A stretch of 64,000 nucleotides of DNA from an uncultured Gammaproteobacteria bacterium (GCA_947259975.1 CAMYOD010000078.1:1-64000); one strand, 5' to 3'; counted from the first letter of the stretch, positions 40,726-49,949 are shown. Numbers and translations are program-made. Notes: generated by a model from the letters alone, not told the origin.

Positions 40726-43494
40726 CTAATGCAGATATGGCTGACCGGAGATAATGCGGGTACCGCCGTCGGCGGTCACCGGTTTGGAGAAGAAATAGCC
40801 CTGCGCGCGATCACAGTGAATATCGCGCAATAACCGCGCCTGCTCTTCCGTTTCCACGCCTTCGGCGGTGACACCGATATTCAGGTTGTGCGCCAGCGTG
40901 ACGATGGTCTGTGCGAGTTCTACATTTTCACCATGCGGACCGATATTCGTCACGAAGGAACGATCTATCTTCAAATTGTCGATTGGAAAGCGATGCAAAT
41001 GCCGTAGTGAGGAGAAACCGGTACCAAAGTTATCCACGTGCAACTGCATATTGAGCATTTTCAACTGCCTGAGCAATGCGGTGACATGTTCGGGATTATC
41101 CATGAGGGTGTTTTCGGTCAATTCGATAATAATATTCGAGCGATCGACACCGATTTCCTCGGTAATCCGACCAATTTGGTCCATAACCCCCGGCTGCATG
41201 AACTGCTTGCTCGATATATTAATGCTCATCGTCAATGGCGGATCCATCGGAAACTCTTGCTGCCATGAATGTAGACGTGAGCATGCCTCGCGCAATACCC
41301 ACATTCCGAGCGGCACGATCAGCCCGGTCTGCTCGGCAAGTGGGATGAATTCCATCGGCGGCAATAGGCCGCGCTGCGGATGTTGCCAACGCACCAGGGC
41401 CTCGAATCCGCGAATGACACCGGTTTCCAGCGTGACGATGGGCTGGTAGTGGAGCCGTAACTCATTACGCTCCAAGGCGCTGCGCAAGTCACCTTCCAGC
41501 GTCAGCAATCGCGCCGCACCCGCCCGCATGGCCGAATCGAATACCTTGTAGTCCGCACGCCCACCGACCTTGGCCCGATACATCGCTACATCCGCATCAC
41601 GCATGATTTGATCGGGCCGACTGTAATAACTGTCACTCATCGCGATTCCGATACTGACGGTCAGGGAGACTTCCTGGTCATGCAGCATGATCGTTTGTGA
41701 AATTCGGTCCTGGATGCGCTCACAGACCCGTATCGCTTCGTCAACGTCACTGATGTCCTCCAGCAGCATCGTGAACTCATCGCCGCCGACCCTTGCGACC
41801 GTATCACCGGGGCGCAGGCACCGCAGCAACCGGCTGGCAACCTCAACCAGAATCTCGTCTCCAATCACATGGCCGAGCGTATCGTTAAGCAGCTTGAAAC
41901 GATCGATATCGAGGAACAACACCGCGAACTTATAGTTCTCGCGACGCGTCGCCAGACTCATTACGTGACCGAGGCGATCGATAAACAGGGCGCGATTCGG
42001 CAGCCCCGTCAATGTGTCATGAAACGCCTCCGAGCGAAGATGTTCTTCGACCGCCTTGCGATCCGTGATATCGAACGCAGTCGCCAATCCCGCCGCGTCG
42101 CCCTCGAAATGGATCAGCCCCGAGCTGATAAATAGCCAGCGTTCCTGACCCTCTTTGGTGAGAATCCTGATCTCGTAGCGGACCGGTTCGGATGCCTCGC
42201 GCAAACGCAACGCCACCATCGACCGGACCTGGTCAATAGAATCCGGGTGCACAATGTCCTCAATATCCCTCTCCAATAGTTCCGCTTCGCTGTAGCCACT
42301 CAAGCGCTCCATCGCCGGATTCACATACAACAATTTTTCACGGAACACGAAAATCGCGCTGTCCGTAGTCTCCGCCAGAATGCGAAACTTTTCCTGACTT
42401 TCGATGAGCGCGGTTTCAGCTTTGCGGCGCTGATAGGTCTCGAGCGCCAAGGCGACCAGATCGGCCATGGAACCGGCGAAATTCTGTTCCTCGAGTGCCC
42501 ACTGACGCGAACCACCGACATATTCATGGCTGATTACGCCGACCGTTTCATTGCCTGCCCGAATCGCCGCAGTCAAAACCGCGCCCACGCCGATCGGCTG
42601 AAAATAGGTCTTTGACAAATCCCGGGTACGCGCATCTTCGTGCGCATCATAGGCAGCGATCGCCCGATTCTTGTCCAATACCTCGAAATAAGCGGGAAAT
42701 TCACTTACGTCGAGATCGACACCCCGTGAATGACGCCGTGCACTGCTTTCATACAAATCGACGCATTGTAATTTTGTGCGCTCGGGATTGAACAACCAGA
42801 CGCTCGCCCGCGGCACATCAAGCGCCTCGGCACTCGCTTCGATAATATGGTTAAACGCCTCCTCCAGGTACTGGCGACCGCTGGACTCGCTGCGCGCCAG
42901 TTTGACCAGGACCTCGATACGCGCATTGTTATGCCGCATGAGGCGTTCCTCGCTGGAACGTACGCTCTGTTCCGCCCGTTTGCGCGCGGTGATATTACGC
43001 ACGATGATGACGACCTGCTTTTCGAGCAGGGGCAGGAGCCGAGCCTCATAGAAGCGCTGGTTTGCGCCGGTACCGAGGGAATACTCCAGCGTCGTCTTGA
43101 TCTGGGATTCACGCACACGGAAGACCGCATCCGCCAGCATGTCACCGACCTGGCCTGGATTAATATCTTGTATTTTTTTGCCGTTGATTGGCTCGGGCGG
43201 CAGATAGGACTGTGTTTCGCTACCGACCTTGTGATCGAGAATTTTATCGTCGGGGCCGATGCGGAAGAAAAGATCGGGCAAGGCTTCGAACAATGCGCGC
43301 ATGTCCGACTTGGCTTGAAACAACTCATTGGAGCTGAGTTCCAGCGCGCGCTTCAGCGTACGATGTTCGGCATCGAATTCCAGGTACGCATCATTGATAG
43401 CTGCAATCACAGGCTTCCATTCCATGGGAATGGCGCCCAGACTGCCAAAATGTTGCGTCAGCTGCCGCTTTAACAGGCTATGCAGCCGATCCAT
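40726..43494 (-). CDS. PAS-GAF-PAS-GGDEF-EAL cyclic-di-GMP signalling protein
   Basis: A cytosolic sensor protein of about 922 aa. A PAS domain (about 65-165) precedes a GAF domain (about 195-345), a second PAS/PAC (about 355-480), GGDEF (about 490-655) and EAL (665-915). The GGDEF site RVGGDEFTMLLED is intact, suggesting cyclase activity. In EAL, EALVRWQHP, ELTENTL and KIDRSFV are intact, but the DDFG metal motif reads VDNFGTG (second Asp to Asn), so phosphodiesterase activity is uncertain. I chose ATG at 43494; the in-frame ATG at 43569 is also possible. Confidence 0.9.
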   Translation of the reverse strand: MDRLHSLLKRQLTQHFGSLGAIPMEWKPVIAAINDAYLEFDAEHRTLKRALELSSNELFQAKSDMRALFEALPDLFFRIGPDDKILDHKVGSETQSYLPPEPINGKKIQDINPGQVGDMLADAVFRVRESQIKTTLEYSLGTGANQRFYEARLLPLLEKQVVIIVRNITARKRAEQSVRSSEERLMRHNNARIEVLVKLARSESSGRQYLEEAFNHIIEASAEALDVPRASVWLFNPERTKLQCVDLYESSARRHSRGVDLDVSEFPAYFEVLDKNRAIAAYDAHEDARTRDLSKTYFQPIGVGAVLTAAIRAGNETVGVISHEYVGGSRQWALEEQNFAGSMADLVALALETYQRRKAETALIESQEKFRILAETTDSAIFVFREKLLYVNPAMERLSGYSEAELLERDIEDIVHPDSIDQVRSMVALRLREASEPVRYEIRILTKEGQERWLFISSGLIHFEGDAAGLATAFDITDRKAVEEHLRSEAFHDTLTGLPNRALFIDRLGHVMSLATRRENYKFAVLFLDIDRFKLLNDTLGHVIGDEILVEVASRLLRCLRPGDTVARVGGDEFTMLLEDISDVDEAIRVCERIQDRISQTIMLHDQEVSLTVSIGIAMSDSYYSRPDQIMRDADVAMYRAKVGGRADYKVFDSAMRAGAARLLTLEGDLRSALERNELRLHYQPIVTLETGVIRGFEALVRWQHPQRGLLPPMEFIPLAEQTGLIVPLGMWVLREACSRLHSWQQEFPMDPPLTMSINISSKQFMQPGVMDQIGRITEEIGVDRSNIIIELTENTLMDNPEHVTALLRQLKMLNMQLHVDNFGTGFSSLRHLHRFPIDNLKIDRSFVTNIGPHGENVELAQTIVTLAHNLNIGVTAEGVETEEQARLLRDIHCDRAQGYFFSKPVTADGGTRIISGQPYLH

Positions 43495-43972
43495 TACAAA
43501 ATCTCCCACGCCTGTATCCTCCTTGGCAGGATTGCTTGCATCGCGATATCGAGAGTTACCCAACATCATTCAATCGATCTATTCCGATCCAGTGATAAAC
43601 GAATTCAGGGCGCATGGCATGCGCAGCTTTGCGCACCACCCGACAGACCACCGATATGACAGCGCGTCGCCGTGATCCGGGTCCGGTCGTTACGACACGG
43701 ATGCGGTTCCGGCGCGCCACAGGATGGAAGCACCAATATTTGCCGCCACGGTCACGACATGGCGTACTGGCGACAGCTCCCTAACCCCCACAACCAGGAC
43801 AATTGAACTCGAAGCCTTTGGCATCCTGCCGGCGATCTGTTTGCTACCTGTTATTCAGTCTAGATACCAGATTTCGGCGCTTCCGTGAAATTCCGCACAT
43901 CTGTCAAGCATTTGACGCCCAAATTCAGCGGTTCTGGCTGGAAAACTGCCCAATTTCCGCGCGCCCCGGGTT
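43495..43972. other. Intergenic region between GGDEF-EAL and M48 genes
   Basis: No coding region is recognised in these 478 nt. A perfect 15-nt palindrome, GCGCATG-g-CATGCGC, lies at 43611-43625 upstream of the GGDEF-EAL gene and could be a protein-binding site. Otherwise nothing is seen. Confidence 0.5.
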
Positions 43973-44854
43973 CTATGGTGCAGTGCAATGCTGGTTGCGT
44001 ACCTGCAACGCCTTGGGCATCCATTCCTGAAACTGGCGGATTCGGGTCTCGCCGCTCGGATGGGTGGACATGAATTCCGCCGGCGCGCGGCGGCCTGCGG
44101 CCGCGCCCATACGTTCCCAAAGACCCGGCGCCGCACGTGGGTCGAAACAGGCACGCGCAAGATAGATCAGCCCCATGTAATCCGCTTCCGACTCATGGTT
44201 GCGTGAGAACGGCAGGAGGACGCCGAACTGGGTGCCGACACCAAGGGCACCCATCACGGCACGACGCGTATTCATGTCCATTTCGCCCACCGCCATCCCC
44301 AACGCAATGGAGCCGAATTGCACGAGTTTTTGATGCGCCATGCGCTCGGCACCATGGCGGGCGATCGCATGGGCAATCTCGTGCCCCATGATTACGGCGA
44401 GTCCGTCGGCCGTCTCGGCGATGGGAATAATTCCGGTGTAGACCGCGACCTTGCCACCAGGCAGCGCGAATGCATTCGCCTGCTCGGAGTCAAGGACATT
44501 GAACTCCCACTCGAATCCAGGATCCTCCGCCACGGCCGCAATACGCCGCCCGATTTCGCGCACCGTATCGACGATCTGACCGTTTGGAATAACCACCGAT
44601 TGATCGAGAATCTGCCGGTAGGACTGCAAACCCAACGCCATCTCCTGCTGCCGATCCATATCGACGAGCTGGGAGCGACCGGTGATCGGTACTTCCTCCT
44701 GGTGACTGAAGTAGTAATAGGCGAAGAAAGCGCCAAACAGAATGATCGGCCACAAACGAAAGCGACCCCGGCGCCCGGCACGTCGACCAAAACCTGCCGG
44801 TAATCCACGTCGATAGCGTCCCGCGTTGCCTATCCGCACAGAGACCACCTCCAC
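43973..44854 (-). CDS. M48 family membrane-anchored metalloprotease
   Basis: A 293-aa zinc protease. An N-terminal basic region (about 1-35) and a membrane helix (LWPIILFGAFFAYYYF) anchor it, and the rest holds the catalytic motif GHEIAHAIA, with the third zinc ligand in NHESEADYMGL. Members of this group (LoiP/YggG- or BepA-like) process envelope proteins. Start GTG at 44854 is uncertain. A DUF937 gene ends about 65 nt upstream. Confidence 0.88.
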   Translation of the reverse strand: MEVVSVRIGNAGRYRRGLPAGFGRRAGRRGRFRLWPIILFGAFFAYYYFSHQEEVPITGRSQLVDMDRQQEMALGLQSYRQILDQSVVIPNGQIVDTVREIGRRIAAVAEDPGFEWEFNVLDSEQANAFALPGGKVAVYTGIIPIAETADGLAVIMGHEIAHAIARHGAERMAHQKLVQFGSIALGMAVGEMDMNTRRAVMGALGVGTQFGVLLPFSRNHESEADYMGLIYLARACFDPRAAPGLWERMGAAAGRRAPAEFMSTHPSGETRIRQFQEWMPKALQVRNQHCTAP

Positions 44855-44919
44855 AAATCGTTAACCGGGCGACCGGTTCTTGCGACTGAGGTATCAATCC
44901 CCCCCGCCGCAGCCATGGC

Positions 44920-45483
44920 CTAAAGAAACTTCTTGGCCATCCCCAACAGATCGTCGGCCATTGATCCGTCATTATCCGCGTCGAGGAAGGAGCTGACCAT
45001 ACCCATCAAACCGCTGGCCGAGTCATCATTGATGCCGCCGGCCAGTTGCCCCATAAGCCCGCTGGATGAGGCCTGCTTGTTCAGGGAGCCCATCAACAGG
45101 GCCGCCACCATGGGCAGCATCTTCTTTACCACGCCGGCATCCAGGCCGACACTGGCCGCCGCATCGCCCGCAACCTGCCGACTGACGTCCTTACTGCCGA
45201 GAATATGGCCGAGAATACCGTTACCTTCCGAAATCGCCGCGTTACTTGTGACCTCTTGCGGATTGTCCATGTAACGGCCATGATTTCCCTGGCCGATGGC
45301 GTTTAAAAGCGAGCCCAGGCCGCCCTGTTGCGACATGTTCTGTTTGACGCCACCCATGAGCGCCGGCAGCAGTTTGGCAACTGCGTTTTGGGCGTCGTTT
45401 TCATTGACGCCCAGATTGCCGGCCATCTGCCGCATAGTTTCACCATTTTGCGCCTTGAGAATCATTTCCAGAATTTGCTGCAT
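44920..45483 (-). CDS. DUF937 domain protein
   Basis: A 187-aa Gly/Ala-rich protein with DUF937-type repeats: KLLPALMGGVKQNMSQQGG, ILGHILGSKDV, VVKKMLPMVAALLMGSLNKQ and a YidB-like tail (LMGMVSSFLDADNDGSMADDLLGMAKKFL). Members are widespread in proteobacteria and poorly characterised. It starts at ATG. The M48 protease gene follows on the same strand. Confidence 0.9.
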   Translation of the reverse strand: MQQILEMILKAQNGETMRQMAGNLGVNENDAQNAVAKLLPALMGGVKQNMSQQGGLGSLLNAIGQGNHGRYMDNPQEVTSNAAISEGNGILGHILGSKDVSRQVAGDAAASVGLDAGVVKKMLPMVAALLMGSLNKQASSSGLMGQLAGGINDDSASGLMGMVSSFLDADNDGSMADDLLGMAKKFL

Positions 45484-46051
45484 TTCACTAAACCTCCGAG
45501 TTTCGACAGTTCGTTGTTATTGGCGGGCCCGCTTTATCCGCCCGCCCGGTACCGCCCCGGACCGCGTGTACACGGTCTCCCGCCAACCCACGACGGCATT
45601 TCCGGCGGCGCGTTCGCCTCTGATTTGCAAGCCCCATGCCACACGAACGCATCCCGCGATCCATGCGCGAGGTGCCCACGCAGCGCGTGTTTCACCGCGG
45701 TCTCCCGGCAGCTGCCCGCGCGCCGTAGCCTGGACAGTGACCAATCCCTGACCGCCGAAATTACAAATATTGTCAGCACCGTCCGGTGGCCATTTCTTGC
45801 ATTAGAAGTGTGCCTTTGCGGCGGCGCGGACGCTCGGGGCGCCGTACACCGGGCGCATTAGTCTACACTTAAATCAGCGCAGGACCAGGATCCGACGGCA
45901 GGCGGGTCGCTGCATACGATCGCCAAACGGGTTCAAGAAAAGCACACCGCGGCCGTCTTAGCTAATGTGAAACCGGATCTCGCGCAACAACGATGACTCA
46001 AGCACGGGATTAACTCAGGAAAGCTTTGGAACGATCACCGGGGGTCAGGCA
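45484..46051. other. 568-nt region without a recognised gene
   Basis: Short open frames occur on both strands, including one at 45517-45744 on the minus strand, but none has a ribosome site or a recognisable domain. The GC-rich composition makes such frames likely by chance. No terminator, tRNA or convincing promoter was identified. A GGGGGT before the 46052 start is the only ribosome site seen. Confidence 0.5.
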
Positions 46052-46288
46052 ATGCTCAGCTATGTATATCGATTGGTCGCTGAATTCCGCGAAAATCACG
46101 GCTACGCACCCAATTTGTTGTACGTGAACGAAGACCATCTCAACCGCCTGTTGTCCGAACTCGACGATGCTCTCGGCGTCGACCACATCATGCAGTTATT
46201 GGGCATGGATCTGGTCATCAACAACGAGATTTCCCATCCGCACCTCGCCTGGGTCGATAAACGATGGAAGTCCCGTGCGGCGCTTTGA
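46052..46288 (+). CDS. Small conserved hypothetical protein
   Basis: A 78-aa protein starting at ATG after GGGGGT. It is mainly helical (YVYRLVAEFRENHGYAPNLLYVNEDHLNRLL, ALGVDHIMQLLGMDLVIN) with a final basic end. Small proteins of this kind occur in sulfur-oxidising Gammaproteobacteria, but no function is known to me. The response regulator gene begins 31 nt after its stop, so the two may be co-expressed. Confidence 0.7.
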   Translation: MLSYVYRLVAEFRENHGYAPNLLYVNEDHLNRLLSELDDALGVDHIMQLLGMDLVINNEISHPHLAWVDKRWKSRAAL

Positions 46289-46319
46289 ACACCCGCCTTA
46301 GGACACAGCTACCAACTCC

Positions 46320-46775
46320 ATGATGAACTCTACCGCATTAATGAGCGATACACCGCCAACGGGCGATTGCCCGCGGGTACTAATCGCCGACGACGACGCG
46401 CATTTCCGCGATCTGCTCAAGATTGTTGCGCTTTCGTCGGGCTGGGAAATCGCCGGTGAGGCGCAAGATGGCAAGCAAGCGGTGGAGATGTTTAAGTCAC
46501 TGGGACCGGATATGGTATGGCTGGATGTTTATATGCCCCAGCTAGACAGCAAGGATACGCTGGCCCAGATTACAGAACACCAAGACTCCGCCATGGTCAT
46601 CGTGTTTACGGGTGACGATTCGACTACTGAGATACAGCCCATGCTCGACGCCGGTGCCCGCTATCATGTTGCCAAGGCGGCACCCGGCGAGATGACCGAG
46701 CGTATCCGCAATGCCTGGCGGGCGCACCGGAACCGGATGACGGCACAAAACGATCCGGACATTAATGCACTATAG
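46320..46775 (+). CDS. Single-domain response regulator
   Basis: A 151-aa CheY-like receiver: acidic pair in VLIADDDAHFRD, phosphoacceptor Asp in VWLDVYMP, Thr in VFTGDDSTTE and Lys in YHVAKAAPGEM. No output domain is fused, so it signals by protein contact, as in chemotaxis, motility or two-component relays. The start could be at 46320 or 46341. No histidine kinase is in the window. Confidence 0.88.
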   Translation: MMNSTALMSDTPPTGDCPRVLIADDDAHFRDLLKIVALSSGWEIAGEAQDGKQAVEMFKSLGPDMVWLDVYMPQLDSKDTLAQITEHQDSAMVIVFTGDDSTTEIQPMLDAGARYHVAKAAPGEMTERIRNAWRAHRNRMTAQNDPDINAL

Positions 46776-46804
46776 ACCCGGGGCGGCCGTGGCCGCCCCG
46801 GGTC
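46775..46804. terminator. Perfect 14-bp palindromic hairpin between convergent genes
   Basis: GACCCGGGGCGGCC, loop GT, and GGCCGCCCCGGGTC, perfectly paired, lie between the response regulator stop and the cytochrome stop. No T tract follows, so it may act as a bidirectional barrier. Confidence 0.7.
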
Positions 46805-46816
46805 CTTCTGCACGAT

Positions 46817-47929
46817 CTAATTACTTTCGTCGACCATATAGGCGACCGCGGCTTCGACTTCCGCATCGCTGAGATTTGCAAACCCACCCTTGGGCGGCAT
46901 GTATCCGGCGCTCCCCTGGTAGCCGTTGATTGCGTTTTCGACGAGCTTCGCCATACCCCGACCAATGCGCGGTTCCCAGACCGCCTTGTCACCCAGCTTG
47001 GGTGCGCCGGCGACACCACTGCCGTGGCAGGCCATACAGCTACCAGAATAAATCTTCTTGCCGGTCACCAGATCCGCACCGCCTTGCGCTGCGGGTGGCG
47101 CCGCCGCCGGGGCGGCGGCTTCCGCTGCCTGCGTCGTCGCAGCCGCAGCTGACTCGGTCGCCGCTGCAGTGGCTGCCGTTGCCGCGGCTGCCCCCGCGGC
47201 ACCTGCACCGGCGGCTTGCGTGGCATCCTGCACCACTGCCGCGGCCTGCTCGGTGACTTCCGCGGTTGCCGGCACGGTTGCCTCGACCGCCTCCGCGGCC
47301 ATGTCACCGGCATCCGCCCCCGCATCGGCGGCGGTGTCTTTCGCCGTCTCTGCCATGTCGCCGGCGGCGGCAGCGGTTTGGTCAACCATGCCGCCGGCAT
47401 CCGTCACGGCCTCTGCAGTTGCCTCGACCGCCTCGGCGGCCATGTCGCCGGCACCTGCCCCCGCATCGGCAGTGGTGTCTATTGCCGTCTCGGCCATGTC
47501 GCCGGCATCCGTCACGGCCTCTGCAGTTGCCTCGACCGCCTCGGCGCTAGTCTCCATCGCTGTCTCCGCCATGTCAGCGGCGGCAGCGGTTGGGTCCGCC
47601 ATATCACCCGCATCCGTTACGGCCTGCGCCGTTGCCTCGACCGCCTCCGCGGCCATGTCGCCGGCACCTGCCCCCGCGTCGGCGGCGGTGTCTATCGCCG
47701 TCTCTGCCATGTCGCCGGCATCCGTCACGGCCTCTGCAGTTGCCTCGACCGCCTCCGCGGCCATGTCACCTGCCGCCTGCACAGTCTCCTGCGCCGCCTG
47801 CTCGGCCCGCTCGACCGTGGCCTGCGCCATCTCCTTGAGCGATGCCTGCTCGCCATCGGTATCGCCGCTGTTCAGGTAGAGTACGACGATTACGACTGCG
47901 ATTCCCAAAAGGACTAACACATATTTCAT
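46817..47929 (-). CDS. Membrane-tethered cytochrome c on a long alanine-rich repeat stalk
   Basis: A 370-aa protein with three parts. Residues 4-19 form an N-terminal membrane anchor (VLVLLGIAVVIVVLYL). Residues 53 to about 230 are 11-mer-like amphipathic repeats rich in Ala, Glu, Asp, Met and Thr (unit of about 36 residues, GDMAAEAVEATAEAVTDA), followed by an Ala/Pro-rich linker. Residues 285-370 form a cytochrome c of the c5 or class I type with heme site CMACH (298-302) and axial Met in GYMPPKGG (Met344). The repeats resemble LEA/apolipoprotein-type helices. It would place the heme some distance from the membrane. Confidence 0.88.
   Translation of the reverse strand: MKYVLVLLGIAVVIVVLYLNSGDTDGEQASLKEMAQATVERAEQAAQETVQAAGDMAAEAVEATAEAVTDAGDMAETAIDTAADAGAGAGDMAAEAVEATAQAVTDAGDMADPTAAAADMAETAMETSAEAVEATAEAVTDAGDMAETAIDTTADAGAGAGDMAAEAVEATAEAVTDAGGMVDQTAAAAGDMAETAKDTAADAGADAGDMAAEAVEATVPATAEVTEQAAAVVQDATQAAGAGAAGAAAATAATAAATESAAAATTQAAEAAAPAAAPPAAQGGADLVTGKKIYSGSCMACHGSGVAGAPKLGDKAVWEPRIGRGMAKLVENAINGYQGSAGYMPPKGGFANLSDAEVEAAVAYMVDESN
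47160..47780 (-). repeat. Degenerate in-frame repeats encoding the cytochrome stalk
   Basis: The DNA for the amphipathic helices repeats with a unit of about 108 nt, most clearly where GDMAAEAVEAT recurs (residues 54, 90, 161, 208). Third-base differences between copies suggest old duplication with later drift and variable spacing. The long open frame on the opposite strand is a consequence of the repeat composition. Confidence 0.7.
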
Positions 47930-48044
47930 TCTCAGACTCCTGATCCAGGTTTAAGACGGATCCGGGCGTGCCTGCATGCCCGGGACCGGCAGACGGGGAT
48001 TGTAACCATACTTCGGCGACGGAGAAAAAGCGCGCTGACTCCCG

Positions 48045-48836
48045 CTAGCGACGAATAATATAACCGCCTGATCGCTCATCCTTTTGCAGGCGAACAAGTT
48101 CGCGTTTTTGTGCCTCTTCCAGGAGTTCGCTGAAGGAATCAAAACCATAATAGGATTCATTGAATCCCGGCTTACGCCGCTTGAGCGTCTGTTTGACCAT
48201 GGAGCCCCAGACATTCTCGTCAACGCTTCGCTCCGCAAACAGATCGCGCACGATCTCGAGCACCAAATCGATAGCTTCCTGCTTTCTCTCATCCTCTGTT
48301 TTCGCCTTGCGCGCGGCTCCGGTTTTGGTAGTGGTCTTCTTCTTTGCCTTTTTCGTTGTTGCTTTGGCGCGAACAAGATCATCGTAGAAAATAAACTCGT
48401 CGCAATTATTGATGAGTAGATCGGAGGTTGAGTTCTTAACGCCGACGCCAATCACGATCTTGTTGTTCTCGCGCAGCTTGCTCACGAGAGGCGAAAAATC
48501 CGAATCGCCGCTGATAATCACAAAGGTATCCACGTGCGCCTTCGTGTAACACAGATCCAACGCATCCACCACCATGCGTATATCCGCCGAGTTCTTCCCG
48601 GATATACGGACGTGCGGAATATCAAATAATTCGAATGCCGCCTCGTGCATTGGCTGTTTGAATTCCTTGTAGCGCGCCCAATCACAGTAGGCCTTTTTGA
48701 CGACGATGCTGCCCTTCAGGAGCAGACGCTCGAGCACCTTATTTATGTCGAAACGCGCATACTTCGTGTCGCGCACACCTAAGGCGATATTTTCGAAATC
48801 GCAAAACAACGCCATATTTTGGGTCTGGACTTCCAT
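48045..48836 (-). CDS. NYN domain (LabA/DUF88) protein with C-terminal LOTUS/OST-HTH domain
   Basis: A 263-aa putative RNase. The N-terminal NYN (PIN-like) domain has acidic residues in FCDFENIAL, SADIRMVVDALD and ISGDSDFSPLV, the usual metal-binding set. A Lys/Thr/Ala-rich linker (about 165-185) leads to a winged helix-like domain (AIDLVLEIVRDLF...VWGSMVKQTLKRRKPGFNESYYGF...GGYIIRR) of the OST-HTH/LOTUS type, known to bind RNA. It starts at ATG at 48836. The neighbours are not related to RNA. Confidence 0.9.
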   Translation of the reverse strand: MEVQTQNMALFCDFENIALGVRDTKYARFDINKVLERLLLKGSIVVKKAYCDWARYKEFKQPMHEAAFELFDIPHVRISGKNSADIRMVVDALDLCYTKAHVDTFVIISGDSDFSPLVSKLRENNKIVIGVGVKNSTSDLLINNCDEFIFYDDLVRAKATTKKAKKKTTTKTGAARKAKTEDERKQEAIDLVLEIVRDLFAERSVDENVWGSMVKQTLKRRKPGFNESYYGFDSFSELLEEAQKRELVRLQKDERSGGYIIRR

Positions 48837-48890
48837 GGACTCCTTCGTTAAATCATGAGCAGCGGGTGGAATGGATACGGACTTTCAGAC

Positions 48891-48965
48891 TAAGGTACAA
48901 GGTACAAGGTACAGGTTGCAAGCGAAACCGCGATTCCGAGCTTCTTGTCACTTGTACCTTGCAAC
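48891..48965. repeat. TACAAGG-type repeat element with imperfect inverted arms
   Basis: Three tandem AAGGTAC units (from 48892) continue into GGTTGCAAG, and an imperfect inverted copy (ACTTGTACCTTGCAAC) ends at 48965. It shares the TACAAGG unit with 229-281. It lies between the NYN gene start and the DUF3179 gene stop, and may be a mobile or regulatory repeat. Confidence 0.65.
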
Positions 48966-48968
48966 TTT

Positions 48969-49949
48969 TTACTGTTTGGCCTGATAAACCTCGGTATCCG
49001 GATGAAACGCATACCAGGCAAACCAATAGGCGGTCAGGCTGGGTATCATCCGGCCACTGGCGTCGAACACCTGGCCGGTACGGTGTACGGCATCGAAACG
49101 GACCGTTACCTGCCGCCCGGCGACGATGTCCATCAGCGCGCCGGTGCCCTTGGCCAGCTCCGCAAACGGATAGGCCTTGTAGCGACCGTCCAGCTCAAGG
49201 CCAATCACGCGTTCTTTCGGATGATAGCGGCGACTGGTATTTGCGACCGGAAACCATACCCGGCGGCTTTCCTCATAGCCCGCGTAGGGGCTCACGGTAT
49301 AGTCGCGGCGATAACCGGTACGGTCGGACAATACAAGCGTATCGGGGTGACGGCGTCGCCAATCCGACCAGCTGGTATGCGTGATCGGTATGCGCTCCAG
49401 CCTGCGGCCCTGCAACGGCCCGCTGATGGCTTGACCGAGTATCTGCGACCAGAGCGATTCGGTTTCCCGGTCGTAGAGCAACACATCACTGTTGTAGAGC
49501 AGCCCTGAAACACCGAAACGGCGCGCGGCGCCCGCCGCCTGCGCGGAAAATGCGACCCCGCTGCCGCACAGAGGACAATAAGTCACCACGATCGGTTCGG
49601 CGCCAAATCGATCATTCACGATTTCGTGGTAGTCAAGGATGCGGATCGGATAGGCCCTGGCATGACCATTGCGGAAAACCCCGAGCACCTGATCCGTATT
49701 GGACAGGAATTCCGCCGCGTCCACGGCGACAAATTTTGGCTGATCGATGGCGGGAATACCGTCCCGCGGCGGGCCGCCCTGATGAATTTCCGCCGGCGGT
49801 ATGCTGGCGCCCGCTAATTCGAAGCCGTTTCTTTCGTCTGCCGAGGCGTGCCGGGCGTGCAAAATGGCGACTCCCGCCAAAGCGGCCAATGGGTAGACAA
49901 CGAAACGTGCCCAATGCCCGGTCGTTAGTCTTGACGTTAAGAAGTCCAT
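48969..49949 (-). CDS. DUF3179 family protein
   Basis: A protein of about 326 aa with an N-terminal membrane anchor or signal (FVVYPLAALAGVAILHA). Family hallmarks are VTYCPLCGSGVAFSA, FGVSGLLYNSDVLLYDRETESLWSQ and TGYRRDYTVSPYAGYEES. DUF3179 is widespread in bacteria and archaea and of unknown function. The ATG at 49949 is chosen; an in-frame ATG at 49997 would add 16 residues. It stands alone. Confidence 0.88.
   Translation of the reverse strand: MDFLTSRLTTGHWARFVVYPLAALAGVAILHARHASADERNGFELAGASIPPAEIHQGGPPRDGIPAIDQPKFVAVDAAEFLSNTDQVLGVFRNGHARAYPIRILDYHEIVNDRFGAEPIVVTYCPLCGSGVAFSAQAAGAARRFGVSGLLYNSDVLLYDRETESLWSQILGQAISGPLQGRRLERIPITHTSWSDWRRRHPDTLVLSDRTGYRRDYTVSPYAGYEESRRVWFPVANTSRRYHPKERVIGLELDGRYKAYPFAELAKGTGALMDIVAGRQVTVRFDAVHRTGQVFDASGRMIPSLTAYWFAWYAFHPDTEVYQAKQ

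Noticed and set aside
45484-46051. Hidden genes in the 568-nt gap
   Set aside because: The short open frames in both directions lack ribosome sites and family similarity.
47160-47780. CRISPR-like repeats
   Set aside because: The repeats are in frame with the cytochrome gene and lack uniform spacers; they encode the protein stalk.
47058-47879. Long open frame opposite the cytochrome stalk
   Set aside because: It mirrors the repetitive GC-rich DNA of the stalk and is mainly a run of Ala, Ser and Val; not a gene.
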